Notes: generated by a model not told the origin, from the letters alone. A DNA stretch of 5,638 nucleotides from Actinomycetota bacterium (GCA_009927245.1 RFNI01000251.1:1-5638), one strand, 5' to 3'; shown: positions 1 through 5,440, counted from the first letter of the stretch. Translations and numbers: made by a program.

Positions 1-442
1 AGCCAAGGGCTTCATGGACCGCGGTGAATATGTTCCAGATTCGCTAACCAATGACCTAGTTCGTGATCGCCTATCTCATGAAGATGCTCAACCAGGTTTC
101 TTACTCGATGGATATCCAAGAACAAGAGACCAGGTTCTAGAACTTGATGACATTCTTGGTTCAGATGGTAAATCGCTAGATGCAGTAATTCTTCTAAAAG
201 CAGATCCAGATGAATTGGTTCGCAGATTACTAAACCGTGCTCAAGAGCAGGGTAGAGCTGATGACACTGAAGATGTTATTCGTCACAGACAGAGTGTTTA
301 CCTAGAGCAAACTGCCCCACTCATTGAGATCTACAGTGCTCGTGGAATTGTTCTTGAAATTGATGGTCTTGGCCAGGTTGGTGAAGTTACCGATCGTATT
401 CTCAACTCACTCACTTCTCTGGGCCTTAGCCCAGCTAACTAG
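1..442 (+). CDS. adk: Adenylate kinase, 3' part (5' end outside window)
   Basis: Adenylate kinase interconverts ATP + AMP and 2 ADP in the cytoplasm. Only the last 146 residues are here: the reading frame is open from base 2, and about 50 residues including the N-terminal P-loop lie upstream. The visible part starts in the AMP-binding region (AKGFMDRGEYVPDSLTNDLV). It contains the family signature GFLLDGYPRT at 95-124 and the arginine-rich segment RRLLNRAQEQGRADDTEDVIRHR-like stretch around 224-288. The LID between these arginines is only a few residues long. That is the short form typical of actinobacterial enzymes, without the zinc-binding LID. The sequence TAPLIEIY near the C terminus is also typical. 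The stop at 440-442 lies 7 nt before map, as expected for the secY-adk-map arrangement. The family call is very safe; the methionine at base 14 is internal, not the start. Confidence 0.96.
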   Translation, partial: AKGFMDRGEYVPDSLTNDLVRDRLSHEDAQPGFLLDGYPRTRDQVLELDDILGSDGKSLDAVILLKADPDELVRRLLNRAQEQGRADDTEDVIRHRQSVYLEQTAPLIEIYSARGIVLEIDGLGQVGEVTDRILNSLTSLGLSPAN

Positions 443-449
443 GTTTACC

Positions 450-1286
450 TTGGGTCGCGAGAAGATCACCCTAAAAACTAACGCTGAGATTCTACTCATG
501 CGTGAAGCAGGACTTATCACCGGGAGAGCTCTCGAGGCTGTCAAGAACGTAATCGTTCCGGGTATTTCCACTCTCGAGCTCGATGCTATTGCCGAAGCAA
601 CAATTGAATCTTTTGGGGCCAAGAGCAACTTCAAGTTAGTTGCTGGCTACCACCACACAATATGTGCAAGTATCAACGACGAGGTAGTTCACGGAATCCC
701 TAGCAAAGACAGAATTCTTGCTGCTGGCGACATCATTTCTATTGACTGTGGTGCAATAACTCCTGCTGGCTGGAATGGCGATGCCGCCTTCAGTTTTGTT
801 GTTCCTGGGGGAGATGAGGCTGTTTCAGCTAAGCGTCAAGCGCTAAGTGATGCCTGTGAAGCCTCACTCTGGGCTGGCATTGCAGCTCTTGCAACAGCCA
901 CGAGACTCAATGAGGTCGGTCGAGCGGTTGAGAAGAGCATTAGAAACTCAGGTAGATATGGGATTCTGCAGGATTACATAGGCCACGGGGTTGGTAGGTC
1001 GATGCATGAAGATCCAGCTGTTTTCAACTACCAAACCAGAGATTTAGGGCCAGTTGTTGAGCCTGGACTGGTTATCGCTATTGAGCCGATGATTACGGTT
1101 GGTAGCGAAAAAGTCCGTGTTTTGGCGGATGAATGGACTATTTCGACCAAAGATGGCTCAGATGGATCGCATTGGGAGCACACCGTAGCCCTCCATGCAG
1201 GTGGAATATGGGTCTTAACTGCTGAAGATGGCGGGGAAGCCTGTTTGTCAGTGTATGGGGTAAAGCCCGTTCCGGTAAATCTTTAA
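450..1286 (+). CDS. map: Methionine aminopeptidase, type I
   Basis: This metalloenzyme removes the initiator methionine from nascent proteins. The frame is also open upstream, but those residues lie over the end of adk and do not resemble the family. I choose TTG at 450, which gives MGREKITLKTNAEILLMREAG and 278 residues, a normal length. A weak TAGGT lies 6-7 nt before it. With this numbering the catalytic histidine is H81 (EVVHGIP). The metal ligands are D99 (SIDCGA), D111 (GWNGDAAF), H179 (GHGVGRSMHEDP), E212 (AIEPMI) and E243 (WEHTV), and H186 is the second catalytic histidine. All are present. There appears to be one extra residue between the two aspartates compared with the E. coli enzyme (spacing 12, not 11). 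Its position next to adk matches the main chromosomal copy in Actinobacteria. It probably reads through from adk, as no promoter is visible in the 7-nt gap. Confidence 0.95.
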   Translation: MGREKITLKTNAEILLMREAGLITGRALEAVKNVIVPGISTLELDAIAEATIESFGAKSNFKLVAGYHHTICASINDEVVHGIPSKDRILAAGDIISIDCGAITPAGWNGDAAFSFVVPGGDEAVSAKRQALSDACEASLWAGIAALATATRLNEVGRAVEKSIRNSGRYGILQDYIGHGVGRSMHEDPAVFNYQTRDLGPVVEPGLVIAIEPMITVGSEKVRVLADEWTISTKDGSDGSHWEHTVALHAGGIWVLTAEDGGEACLSVYGVKPVPVNL

Positions 1287-1315
1287 CTACCATTTCTTGG
1301 AGTTTTGTTCTAGTA

Positions 1316-1344
1316 TTGAGTCTTGGTGTTTCGGCACGTAAAAT
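1316..1344 (+). promoter_or_regulatory. Probable sigma-70-type promoter for infA
   Basis: The -35 element TTGAGT (1316-1321) matches TTGACA at 4 of 6 positions. It is separated by 17 nt from the -10 element TAAAAT (1339-1344), which matches TATAAT at 5 of 6. Transcription would start near 1350, giving a leader of about 60 nt before infA. The gap after map (1287-1410) is the natural place for an operon promoter, and this is the best such match I found in the window. It would drive infA-rpmJ and probably the genes beyond. Inferred from sequence only. Confidence 0.6.
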
Positions 1345-1410
1345 CCCAAATTTTTACTTGGTATTTTCGCGTGCGTGTGGGACAACAATTAGCAAAAGAT
1401 AAGTGAGTTT

Positions 1411-1632
1411 ATGGCCAGCAAAGACGGCGTCATCGAGATCGAGGGCACAGTTGTTGAAGCTCTTCCGAACGCGATGTTCAGAGTTGAGTTGACCAACGGG
1501 CACAAGGTCTTAGCGCACATCTCTGGAAAGATGCGACAGAACTACATTCGTATTCTTCCTGAGGATCGCGTAATTGTTGAGCTCAGCACCTACGACCTAA
1601 ATCGTGGGCGCATCACTTACAGATATAAGTAA
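1411..1632 (+). CDS. infA: Translation initiation factor IF-1
   Basis: IF-1 binds the A site of the 30S subunit during initiation and works with IF-2 and IF-3. The product is 73 residues, the usual length, and is a single S1-like OB fold. It is close to the family consensus throughout: IEIEGTVVEALPNAMFRVEL, then GHKVLAHISGKMRQNYIRIL, ending RGRITYRYK. The ATG at 1411 is the only sensible start. The upstream ribosome binding site is weak (AAGTGAG, about 5 nt before). It is the first gene after the predicted promoter and is followed 35 nt later by rpmJ, the usual actinobacterial order. Its leucine codons are mixed, unlike rpoA and rplQ downstream. Confidence 0.98.
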   Translation: MASKDGVIEIEGTVVEALPNAMFRVELTNGHKVLAHISGKMRQNYIRILPEDRVIVELSTYDLNRGRITYRYK

Positions 1633-1667
1633 ATCGGTTTCTAAAACCACGAACAGAAAAAAGAGAC

Positions 1668-1781
1668 ATGAAGGTTAATCCAAGCGTCAAGAAGATTTGT
1701 GACAAGTGCAAGGTCATTCGTCGCCACGGTCGCGTCATGGTCATCTGCGAGAACCCTCGCCACAAGCAGCGCCAGGGCTAA
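1668..1781 (+). CDS. rpmJ: 50S ribosomal protein L36 (bL36)
   Basis: This is a very small gene of 37 codons plus TAA: MKVNPSVKKICDKCKVIRRH, then GRVMVICENPRHKQRQG. L36 is the smallest protein of the large subunit and binds 23S rRNA. The zinc-binding residues C11, C14, C27 and H32 are all present, so this is the zinc-ribbon (C+) form and not the zinc-free paralogue. The start ATG at 1668 is preceded by an A-rich stretch with AAGAG about 4 nt upstream. Its place between infA and rpsM is standard for Actinobacteria. A zinc-free second copy, if the organism has one, is not in this window. Confidence 0.97.
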   Translation: MKVNPSVKKICDKCKVIRRHGRVMVICENPRHKQRQG

Positions 1782-1800
1782 GCACACAGATTTGCATCAC

Positions 1801-1814
1801 CTCACTTCGGTGAG
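1801..1814 (+). other. Small UUCG-capped stem-loop after rpmJ
   Basis: CTCAC (1801-1805), loop TTCG, GTGAG (1810-1814) forms a perfect 5-bp stem closed by a stable UUCG tetraloop, 19 nt after the rpmJ stop. No T-run follows (the next bases are TAATAACTAAAT), so it is not a canonical intrinsic terminator. It could be an mRNA processing or 3'-end stabilising element, or an outlying part of the rpsM leader. A competing stem, TCACC with GGTGA, overlaps it. Confidence 0.45.
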
Positions 1815-1833
1815 TAATAACTAAATAAAACAA

Positions 1834-1907
1834 GGCAGTGTTCAGGATTTTTTATCTGGCACCTCTCGAGAAGGCGAGAGCTTGAATTCGTTCAAGACAA
1901 CACTGCT
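1834..1907 (+). promoter_or_regulatory. Structured mRNA leader of rpsM, candidate ribosomal-protein-binding element
   Basis: Three perfect stems fit together here. The outer stem pairs GCAGTGTT (1835-1842) with AACACTGC (1899-1906), plus a possible G-U pair at 1834/1907. It encloses hairpin A, CTCTCG (1863-1868) with CGAGAG (1875-1880) and a 6-nt loop. It also encloses hairpin B, CTTGAA (1881-1886), TTCG loop, TTCAAG (1891-1896). A and B abut with no spacer, so they could stack coaxially. A weaker stem, CAGG (1843-1846) with TCTG (1855-1858), would make it a four-way junction. It ends about 30 nt before the rpsM start, where autoregulatory leaders of alpha operons lie in other bacteria (S4 is the regulator in E. 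coli). The structure is seen in the sequence. The regulatory role and ligand are inferred, and I do not recognise a named RNA family. Confidence 0.6.
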
Positions 1908-1913
1908 GCAGAC

Positions 1914-1930
1914 CTTCTAAACAACAGGAG
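1914..1930 (+). promoter_or_regulatory. rpsM ribosome binding site with possible sequestering stem
   Basis: AGGAG (1926-1930) is a strong Shine-Dalgarno sequence 7 nt before the rpsM ATG. The nearby CTTCT (1914-1918) can pair with it (5 pairs, one G-U, 7-nt loop). The stem is weak alone, but just downstream of the large leader structure it could be part of a switch controlling S13 translation. The binding site is firm; the sequestering role is speculative. Confidence 0.4.
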
Positions 1931-1937
1931 AAATCCA

Positions 1938-2318
1938 ATGGCACGTATTGCCGGAGTCGATATTCCACGCGACAAGCGCGTTGAAATCGCCCTAACCTAC
2001 ATCTATGGAATCGGCCGCACACGCAGTGTGAAAGTTCTAGCCGACACCAACATCGATAAGAACACCCGTGTAAAGGATCTAACTGACGACCAGTTGGTTG
2101 CTATTCGTGATTACCTCGAAGGCAACTACAAAGTCGAAGGTGATCTTCGTCGCGATGTTGCAGCTGATATCCGCCGCAAGGTTGAGATTGGTTCATACCA
2201 GGGTATTCGTCACCGTAAGGGACTACCTGTTCATGGTCAGCGCACCAAAACTAACGCACGTACTCGTAAGGGTCCAAAGCGTACTGTGGCCGGTAAGAAG
2301 AAGGCGGCACGCAAGTAG
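1938..2318 (+). CDS. rpsM: 30S ribosomal protein S13 (uS13)
   Basis: S13 sits in the head of the small subunit, contacts 16S rRNA and forms bridges to the large subunit. The 126-residue product begins MARIAGVDIPRDKRVEIALT and has the helix-hairpin-helix region YIYGIGRTRS (21-30). Its hallmark basic motif is YQGIRHRKGLPVHGQRTKTN (87-106), followed by a lysine/arginine-rich tail ending GKKKAARK that reaches toward the P-site tRNA. Length and motifs are normal. The ATG has AGGAG 7 nt upstream. A structured leader precedes it, suggesting that expression of rpsM and the genes after it is controlled at the RNA level. Confidence 0.98.
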   Translation: MARIAGVDIPRDKRVEIALTYIYGIGRTRSVKVLADTNIDKNTRVKDLTDDQLVAIRDYLEGNYKVEGDLRRDVAADIRRKVEIGSYQGIRHRKGLPVHGQRTKTNARTRKGPKRTVAGKKKAARK

Positions 2319-2361
2319 CCCCCGGCTCTTCGCGTCGTATTAAGGATTTAGGAGAAAACTC

Positions 2362-2772
2362 ATGGCAGCACCGAAGACTAAGGCAGCGGGTTCAGTTCGC
2401 AAGCCACGTCGTAAAGAAAAGAAGAACGTTACTCACGGACAGGCTCACATCAAGAGCACATTCAACAACACCATCGTGTCAATCACTGACGCAACCGGTG
2501 CTGTTATTTCTTGGTCATCATCAGGCGATGTTGGCTTCAAGGGTTCACGTAAGTCAACACCTTTCGCCGCGCAGATGGCAGCAGAAGCTGCAGCTCGTAA
2601 GGCTCAGGAACACGGTTTGAAGAAGGTAGATGTTTTCGTAAAGGGTCCAGGCTCTGGTCGCGAAACAGCTATTCGTTCACTACAAGCAGCAGGTCTAGAA
2701 GTTGGTTCAATTTCTGATGTGACCCCACAGGCTCACAACGGATGTCGTCCACCAAAGATCCGTCGTATCTAA
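2362..2772 (+). CDS. rpsK: 30S ribosomal protein S11 (uS11)
   Basis: S11 is part of the 30S platform near the E site, where mRNA upstream of the P site passes. The 136-residue product has the typical basic N terminus, then HIKSTFNNTIVSITDATG (29-46), the glycine-rich KGPGSGRETAIRSLQ (94-108), and the conserved C-terminal motif HNGCRPPK (125-132). The Asn-Gly there corresponds to the site that becomes isoaspartate in E. coli S11; I cannot tell whether that happens here. The ending KIRRI differs slightly from the more usual KRRRV. AGGAG lies 7 nt before the ATG. It follows rpsM by 43 nt and has 105 nt before rpoA, the slot where rpsD lies in some Actinobacteria. Confidence 0.98.
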   Translation: MAAPKTKAAGSVRKPRRKEKKNVTHGQAHIKSTFNNTIVSITDATGAVISWSSSGDVGFKGSRKSTPFAAQMAAEAAARKAQEHGLKKVDVFVKGPGSGRETAIRSLQAAGLEVGSISDVTPQAHNGCRPPKIRRI

Positions 2773-2791
2773 GTTTTCAAAAACCTATAAC
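2763..2791 (+). promoter_or_regulatory. Weak candidate promoter for rpoA
   Basis: TATAAC (2786-2791) matches the -10 consensus at 5 of 6 positions. The best spaced -35, TCGTAT (2763-2768, 17-nt spacer, inside the end of rpsK), matches only 3 of 6. A start near 2798 would place the 24-nt palindrome at the very 5' end of the transcript. Treat as a possibility only. Confidence 0.22.
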
Positions 2792-2799
2792 TGAATAAC

Positions 2800-2823
2800 G
2801 CTGTTTAGTGGCCACTAAATAGC
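2800..2823 (+). repeat. 24-nt near-perfect palindrome between rpsK and rpoA
   Basis: The left arm GCTGTTTAGTGG (2800-2811) and right arm CCACTAAATAGC (2812-2823) are complementary at 11 of 12 positions, the exception being a G-U pair in RNA. The inner 16 bp, TTTAGTGGCCACTAAA, are perfect. As RNA this is a 10-bp stem with a GGCC loop. As DNA it is a symmetric site that a dimeric protein could bind. No T-run follows, so it is not a standard terminator. Possible roles are an mRNA processing or attenuation site between rpsK and rpoA, or an operator. Confidence 0.6.
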
Positions 2824-2865
2824 AAACCCCAACAAACGGGACATCAAATAGTGGATGCCCCCATG

Positions 2866-2871
2866 AAAGGA
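2866..2871 (+). promoter_or_regulatory. Ribosome binding site deciding the rpoA start
   Basis: AAAGGA lies 6 nt before the GTG at 2878. The in-frame upstream candidates, GTG 2851 and ATG 2863, have no comparable site, and the extra residues they would add do not match the family. This supports GTG 2878 as the rpoA start. Confidence 0.75.
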
Positions 2872-2877
2872 ACCACA

Positions 2878-3879
2878 GTGCTAATTGCACAGCTACCAGT
2901 TCTGCACGAAGAAATCGACAGCAATTTCCCTAACCGCGCACGCTTCACTCTAGATCCACTAGAGCCAGGCTTCGGTTACACACTAGGAAATTCAATCCGT
3001 CGCACATTGCTTTCATCTATCCCAGGTGCTGCTGTTACCAGCATCAAGATCGAAGGTATCAGTCACGAATTCGGACCGATCAACGGTGTGAAGGAAGACG
3101 TTACCGAAGTTATCTTGAACGTCAAGGATCTAGTTGTTTCATCACACGCTGATGAGCCAGTTATCGTTCGCCTAAAGGCTGGCGTTGGCGAAGCTAAGGC
3201 TTCAGACATTGTTGCTGACGAGCGCGTAACCATCCACAACCCAGAGCTAGTTATCGCAACTGTAAACAAGGGAACCCTTGACATGCAGTTGACCATCGAA
3301 GCTGGTCGTGGATATGTTCAGGCATCCCAGAACCGTCAGCCAGACATGGCTAACAACGGCATCATCCCAGTTGACTCAATTTACTCTCCAGTATTGAAGG
3401 TCTCATACCGTGTTGAGGCAACTCGTGCGGGTGAGTTCACCAACTTTGACAAGCTAATTGTTGACATTGAGACCAAGCCTTCAATCACTCCTCGCGAAGC
3501 TGTTGCTTCTGCAGGAAAGACTTTGGTTAACCTATTCGGTCTAGCTGCAGCTCTTGACGAGAACGCAGAAGGTATCGACCTTCCTGCATCAGCTATTCCA
3601 GTTGACCTACCACCAGCACTTGCTAAGCCAATTGAAGAACTAGACCTAACTGTCCGTTCATACAACTGCCTAAAGCGCGAAGGTATCAACACTGTTAGCG
3701 AACTAATCAACCTAACCGAAGACCAGCTGATGAACATCCGCAACTTTGGTTCCAAGTCAGTTGATGAAGTACGCGACAAGCTAACTTCAATGGGACTTCG
3801 TTTCCGTGATTCAGTTCCAGGTTTTGAAGCAGCATACTTCTCAGCCAACACCAGCTTTGACGAGGACGACCAGGACTAG
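2878..3879 (+). CDS. rpoA: DNA-directed RNA polymerase subunit alpha
   Basis: The alpha subunit dimer nucleates RNA polymerase assembly, and its C-terminal domain contacts DNA and activators. Starting at GTG 2878 gives MLIAQLPVLHEE and 333 residues, agreeing with actinobacterial homologues; two earlier in-frame starts would add up to 9 unmatched residues. The N-terminal domain (about 1-225) has LEPGFGYTLGNSIRRTLLSS (28-47), GRGYV (143-147) and FDKLIVDIET (190-199). The C-terminal domain (about 255-310) has LTVRSYNCLKREG and IRNFGSKSVDEV. R260, N263, C264, G291, K293 and S294 line up with E. coli R265, N268, C269, G296, K298 and S299, the UP-element DNA-binding surface. The tail is acidic (DEDDQD). 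Eighteen of its 31 leucine codons are CTA, with no CTC or TTA. The TAG stop lies inside a palindrome. Confidence 0.98.
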   Translation: MLIAQLPVLHEEIDSNFPNRARFTLDPLEPGFGYTLGNSIRRTLLSSIPGAAVTSIKIEGISHEFGPINGVKEDVTEVILNVKDLVVSSHADEPVIVRLKAGVGEAKASDIVADERVTIHNPELVIATVNKGTLDMQLTIEAGRGYVQASQNRQPDMANNGIIPVDSIYSPVLKVSYRVEATRAGEFTNFDKLIVDIETKPSITPREAVASAGKTLVNLFGLAAALDENAEGIDLPASAIPVDLPPALAKPIEELDLTVRSYNCLKREGINTVSELINLTEDQLMNIRNFGSKSVDEVRDKLTSMGLRFRDSVPGFEAAYFSANTSFDEDDQD

Positions 3880-3884
3880 TCCTG
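3871..3884 (+). repeat. 14-bp perfect palindrome over the rpoA stop codon
   Basis: CAGGACTAGTCCTG is perfectly self-complementary and contains the rpoA TAG stop (3877-3879). In RNA it is a 5-bp stem with a CTAG loop. It can be extended by GAC (3868-3870) pairing with GTC (3886-3888) past one bulged A. It lies 27 nt before rplQ. It may affect termination-reinitiation or processing between rpoA and rplQ, or may be chance, as part of it encodes the acidic tail. Confidence 0.4.
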
Positions 3885-3910
3885 AGTCAAGAAACTAATA
3901 GGAGAAATAA

Positions 3911-4558
3911 ATGCCACGCCCAACTAAGGGTCCACGCCTAGGTGGAGGTCCAGCACACGAGAGACTACTTCTCAACAACCTGGCCGCATCACTATTCACT
4001 CACAAGGCAGTGACCACCACTGAGACCAAGGCTAAGCGCGTTCAGCCAGTTGCCGAGAAGCTAGTTTCACTTGCTAAGCGCGGTGACCTACACGCTCGTC
4101 GTCAGGTTATGGCCGCAATCACCGACAAGAACGTAGTGCACGAGCTGTTCACAACTGTTGCACCACTAGTTCAGGACCGTCCAGGTGGATACACCAGGAT
4201 CACCAAGCTAGGTTTCCGTAAGGGCGACAACGCTCCTATGGCACTTATCGAACTAGTTCTTGAGCCAGTGAGCGCAAAGCCAGCTAGAACCAAGGCCAAG
4301 CTAACCAACGCTGTCAAGGCAACCGCAGCAGCAGTTGTTGCTGAAGAAGTTGTTGAGCACACCGAGCCAGAGACTGTTATTGACGAGAACATCGTTGAAG
4401 AAGCAGTTGTTGAAGCTCCGGTAGAAGCGACAGCAGAAGTTGTTGAAGCACCTGTTGCTGAGGAAGTACCTGTTGCTGAGGAAGCTCCGGCAGAAGAAGT
4501 AGCTGTTGCTGAAGCAGAAGCTGAAGCAGGCGACGCTCCTAAGGCTGACGAAGCTTAA
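3911..4558 (+). CDS. rplQ: 50S ribosomal protein L17 (bL17) with long acidic C-terminal extension
   Basis: L17 is a large-subunit protein near the exit-tunnel side. The core, residues 1 to about 118, is standard: MPRPTKGPRLGGGPAHERLL, then NNLAASLFTHKAVTTTETKA, GGYTRITKLGFRKGDNAPMA and LIELV. After it come a short basic linker (AKPARTKAKLTNAVKAT, 122-138) and a tail to residue 215. In the last 71 residues 25 are Asp or Glu, most of the rest are Ala, Val and Pro, and only one is Lys. The total of 215 residues is nearly twice the core. Tails on L17 are known in Actinobacteria, but this one is long and visibly repeat-built (PVAEEV/PVAEEA). It is probably disordered; its function is unknown to me. 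AGGAG lies 6 nt before the ATG. It follows rpoA by 31 nt. Nine of its 16 leucine codons are CTA. Confidence 0.97.
   Translation: MPRPTKGPRLGGGPAHERLLLNNLAASLFTHKAVTTTETKAKRVQPVAEKLVSLAKRGDLHARRQVMAAITDKNVVHELFTTVAPLVQDRPGGYTRITKLGFRKGDNAPMALIELVLEPVSAKPARTKAKLTNAVKATAAAVVAEEVVEHTEPETVIDENIVEEAVVEAPVEATAEVVEAPVAEEVPVAEEAPAEEVAVAEAEAEAGDAPKADEA
4450..4484 (+). repeat. Tandem 18-nt repeat in the rplQ tail
   Basis: ACCTGTTGCTGAGGAAG occurs at 4450-4466 and again at 4468-4484, two identical 17-nt copies with an 18-nt period (6 codons). Close by, GAAGCTCCGGTAGAAG (4412-4427) recurs as GAAGCTCCGGCAGAAG (4481-4496) with one difference. These indicate that the acidic tail grew by in-frame duplication, and its length may vary between strains. 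Confidence 0.8.
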
Positions 4559-4573
4559 GGTTTAGAGAATCTC

Positions 4574-5440
4574 ATGAGACAAGCCGTTGACCAACTGGTC
4601 GACGGCTTGACTCGTTTAAGGATCGATCTTGCTTACGACGGGACTGATTTCAACGGTTGGGCAAAGCAGCCAAAACTCAGAACAGTTCACGGCGAAGTAG
4701 TTAAGGTTCTTACTAAAATCTTTGGACCCTCAGAGACTGACTTTGATCTGAGAGTCGCTGGTAGGACAGATGCTGGAGTTCACGCTGAGCATCAGGTAAT
4801 GCATATCGATGTGAATCAAGCTCAACTAAAACGTCTTGGTAGGAGCATGGATCTTCGTATGAAGATGAACTCCCTTCTGGATCCAGATATTCGAGTAATT
4901 AAGGTTGAAACTGCTTCGGCTGATTTTCACGCCAGATACGCAGCAACTCATCGCCGCTACCGATACACCATCGCTGATGCGACCAGTGGCTGGAATCCGC
5001 TTAGAGCCAGATTCAACCTTTGGCTTAAATACCCGCTTGATTTAGAGGCAATGCAGGAAGCCAGCAAAGAATTCATCGGATTACACGATTTTGCTGCTTT
5101 TAGTAAGCCGAAGCCTAAAGCCACCACAATTAGGGAGCTTCGCTCTATCAAGGTCTCCAGAAACAAGGCTTTGGGGAATGTTATTGAGATTGAGCTTATG
5201 GCTGATGCTTTTGCCCACAATATGGTCAGATCCATCGTTGGAGCTCTAATTAAGGTGGGGGCAGGCCGAGCCACTGCTAAGGACCTCGAAAAAGCCCTGA
5301 AATCCAAGTCCAGAGCCCATCCATACAAGGTTGTCACCCCAGAGGGTCTAAGCCTGATTGAGGTTGGCTACCCGCCCAAGAGCGAGTATGCCAAGCAGGT
5401 TGCTACCACTCAGCACACCAGGTCTTTGGATGACAATTAG
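4574..5440 (+). CDS. truA: tRNA pseudouridine synthase A (positions 38-40)
   Basis: TruA converts uridines 38, 39 and 40 of the tRNA anticodon arm to pseudouridine. The product is 288 residues from ATG 4574. Family motifs are LRIDLAYDGTDFNGWAKQP (15-33), GRTDAGVHA (63-71) with the catalytic aspartate D66, and FHARYAATHRRYRYTI (118-133). GLHDFAAF (169-176), FAHNMVRS (213-220) and a C-terminal PEGLSLIEVGYP (256-267) follow. The start is uncertain. Homology begins only around residue 13, and TTG 4607 would give MTRLRIDLAYDG, which fits relatives well but lies within a strong hairpin and lacks a ribosome binding site. ATG 4574 has only weak purine-rich upstream sequence. It follows rplQ by 15 nt, the common actinobacterial arrangement. 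Leucine codons are more mixed than in rpoA, in keeping with lower expression. Confidence 0.96.
   Translation: MRQAVDQLVDGLTRLRIDLAYDGTDFNGWAKQPKLRTVHGEVVKVLTKIFGPSETDFDLRVAGRTDAGVHAEHQVMHIDVNQAQLKRLGRSMDLRMKMNSLLDPDIRVIKVETASADFHARYAATHRRYRYTIADATSGWNPLRARFNLWLKYPLDLEAMQEASKEFIGLHDFAAFSKPKPKATTIRELRSIKVSRNKALGNVIEIELMADAFAHNMVRSIVGALIKVGAGRATAKDLEKALKSKSRAHPYKVVTPEGLSLIEVGYPPKSEYAKQVATTQHTRSLDDN
4580..4609 (+). other. 13-bp hairpin at the rplQ-truA junction, overlapping the truA start
   Basis: CAAGCCGTTGACC (4580-4592) pairs with GGTCGACGGCTTG (4597-4609) in all 13 positions (one G-U), with an AACT loop. It begins six bases after the A of ATG 4574 and ends exactly on the alternative TTG start (4607-4609). 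It is among the strongest local stems in the window. The following bases, ACTCGTTTAAGG, contain only a short T-run, so termination is possible but not canonical. It may reduce read-through or translation from the highly expressed ribosomal genes into truA. Confidence 0.65.

Noticed and set aside
324..449. A longer methionine aminopeptidase starting at ATG 324
   Set aside because: The extra 42 residues lie over the end of adk in another frame and do not resemble the family; TTG 450 gives the standard N terminus.
1792..1820. Promoter for rpsM, TTGCAT with 17 nt to TAATAA
   Set aside because: Both elements match the consensus at only about 3 of 6 positions; too weak in an AT-rich stretch to annotate.
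1834..1907. The cloverleaf-like leader as a tRNA gene
   Set aside because: Arm lengths and spacing do not fit: there is no TTC-containing T loop of 7 nt, one hairpin has a UUCG tetraloop, and there is no proper anticodon loop.
2098..2343. Open frame of 81 codons inside rpsM
   Set aside because: It lies in another frame of a highly conserved ribosomal gene, with no ribosome binding site and no recognisable domain.
3063..5337. Several open frames on the minus strand opposite rpoA, rplQ and truA
   Set aside because: They lie antisense to well-conserved genes, have serine/threonine-rich shadow-like composition, and lack start signals.
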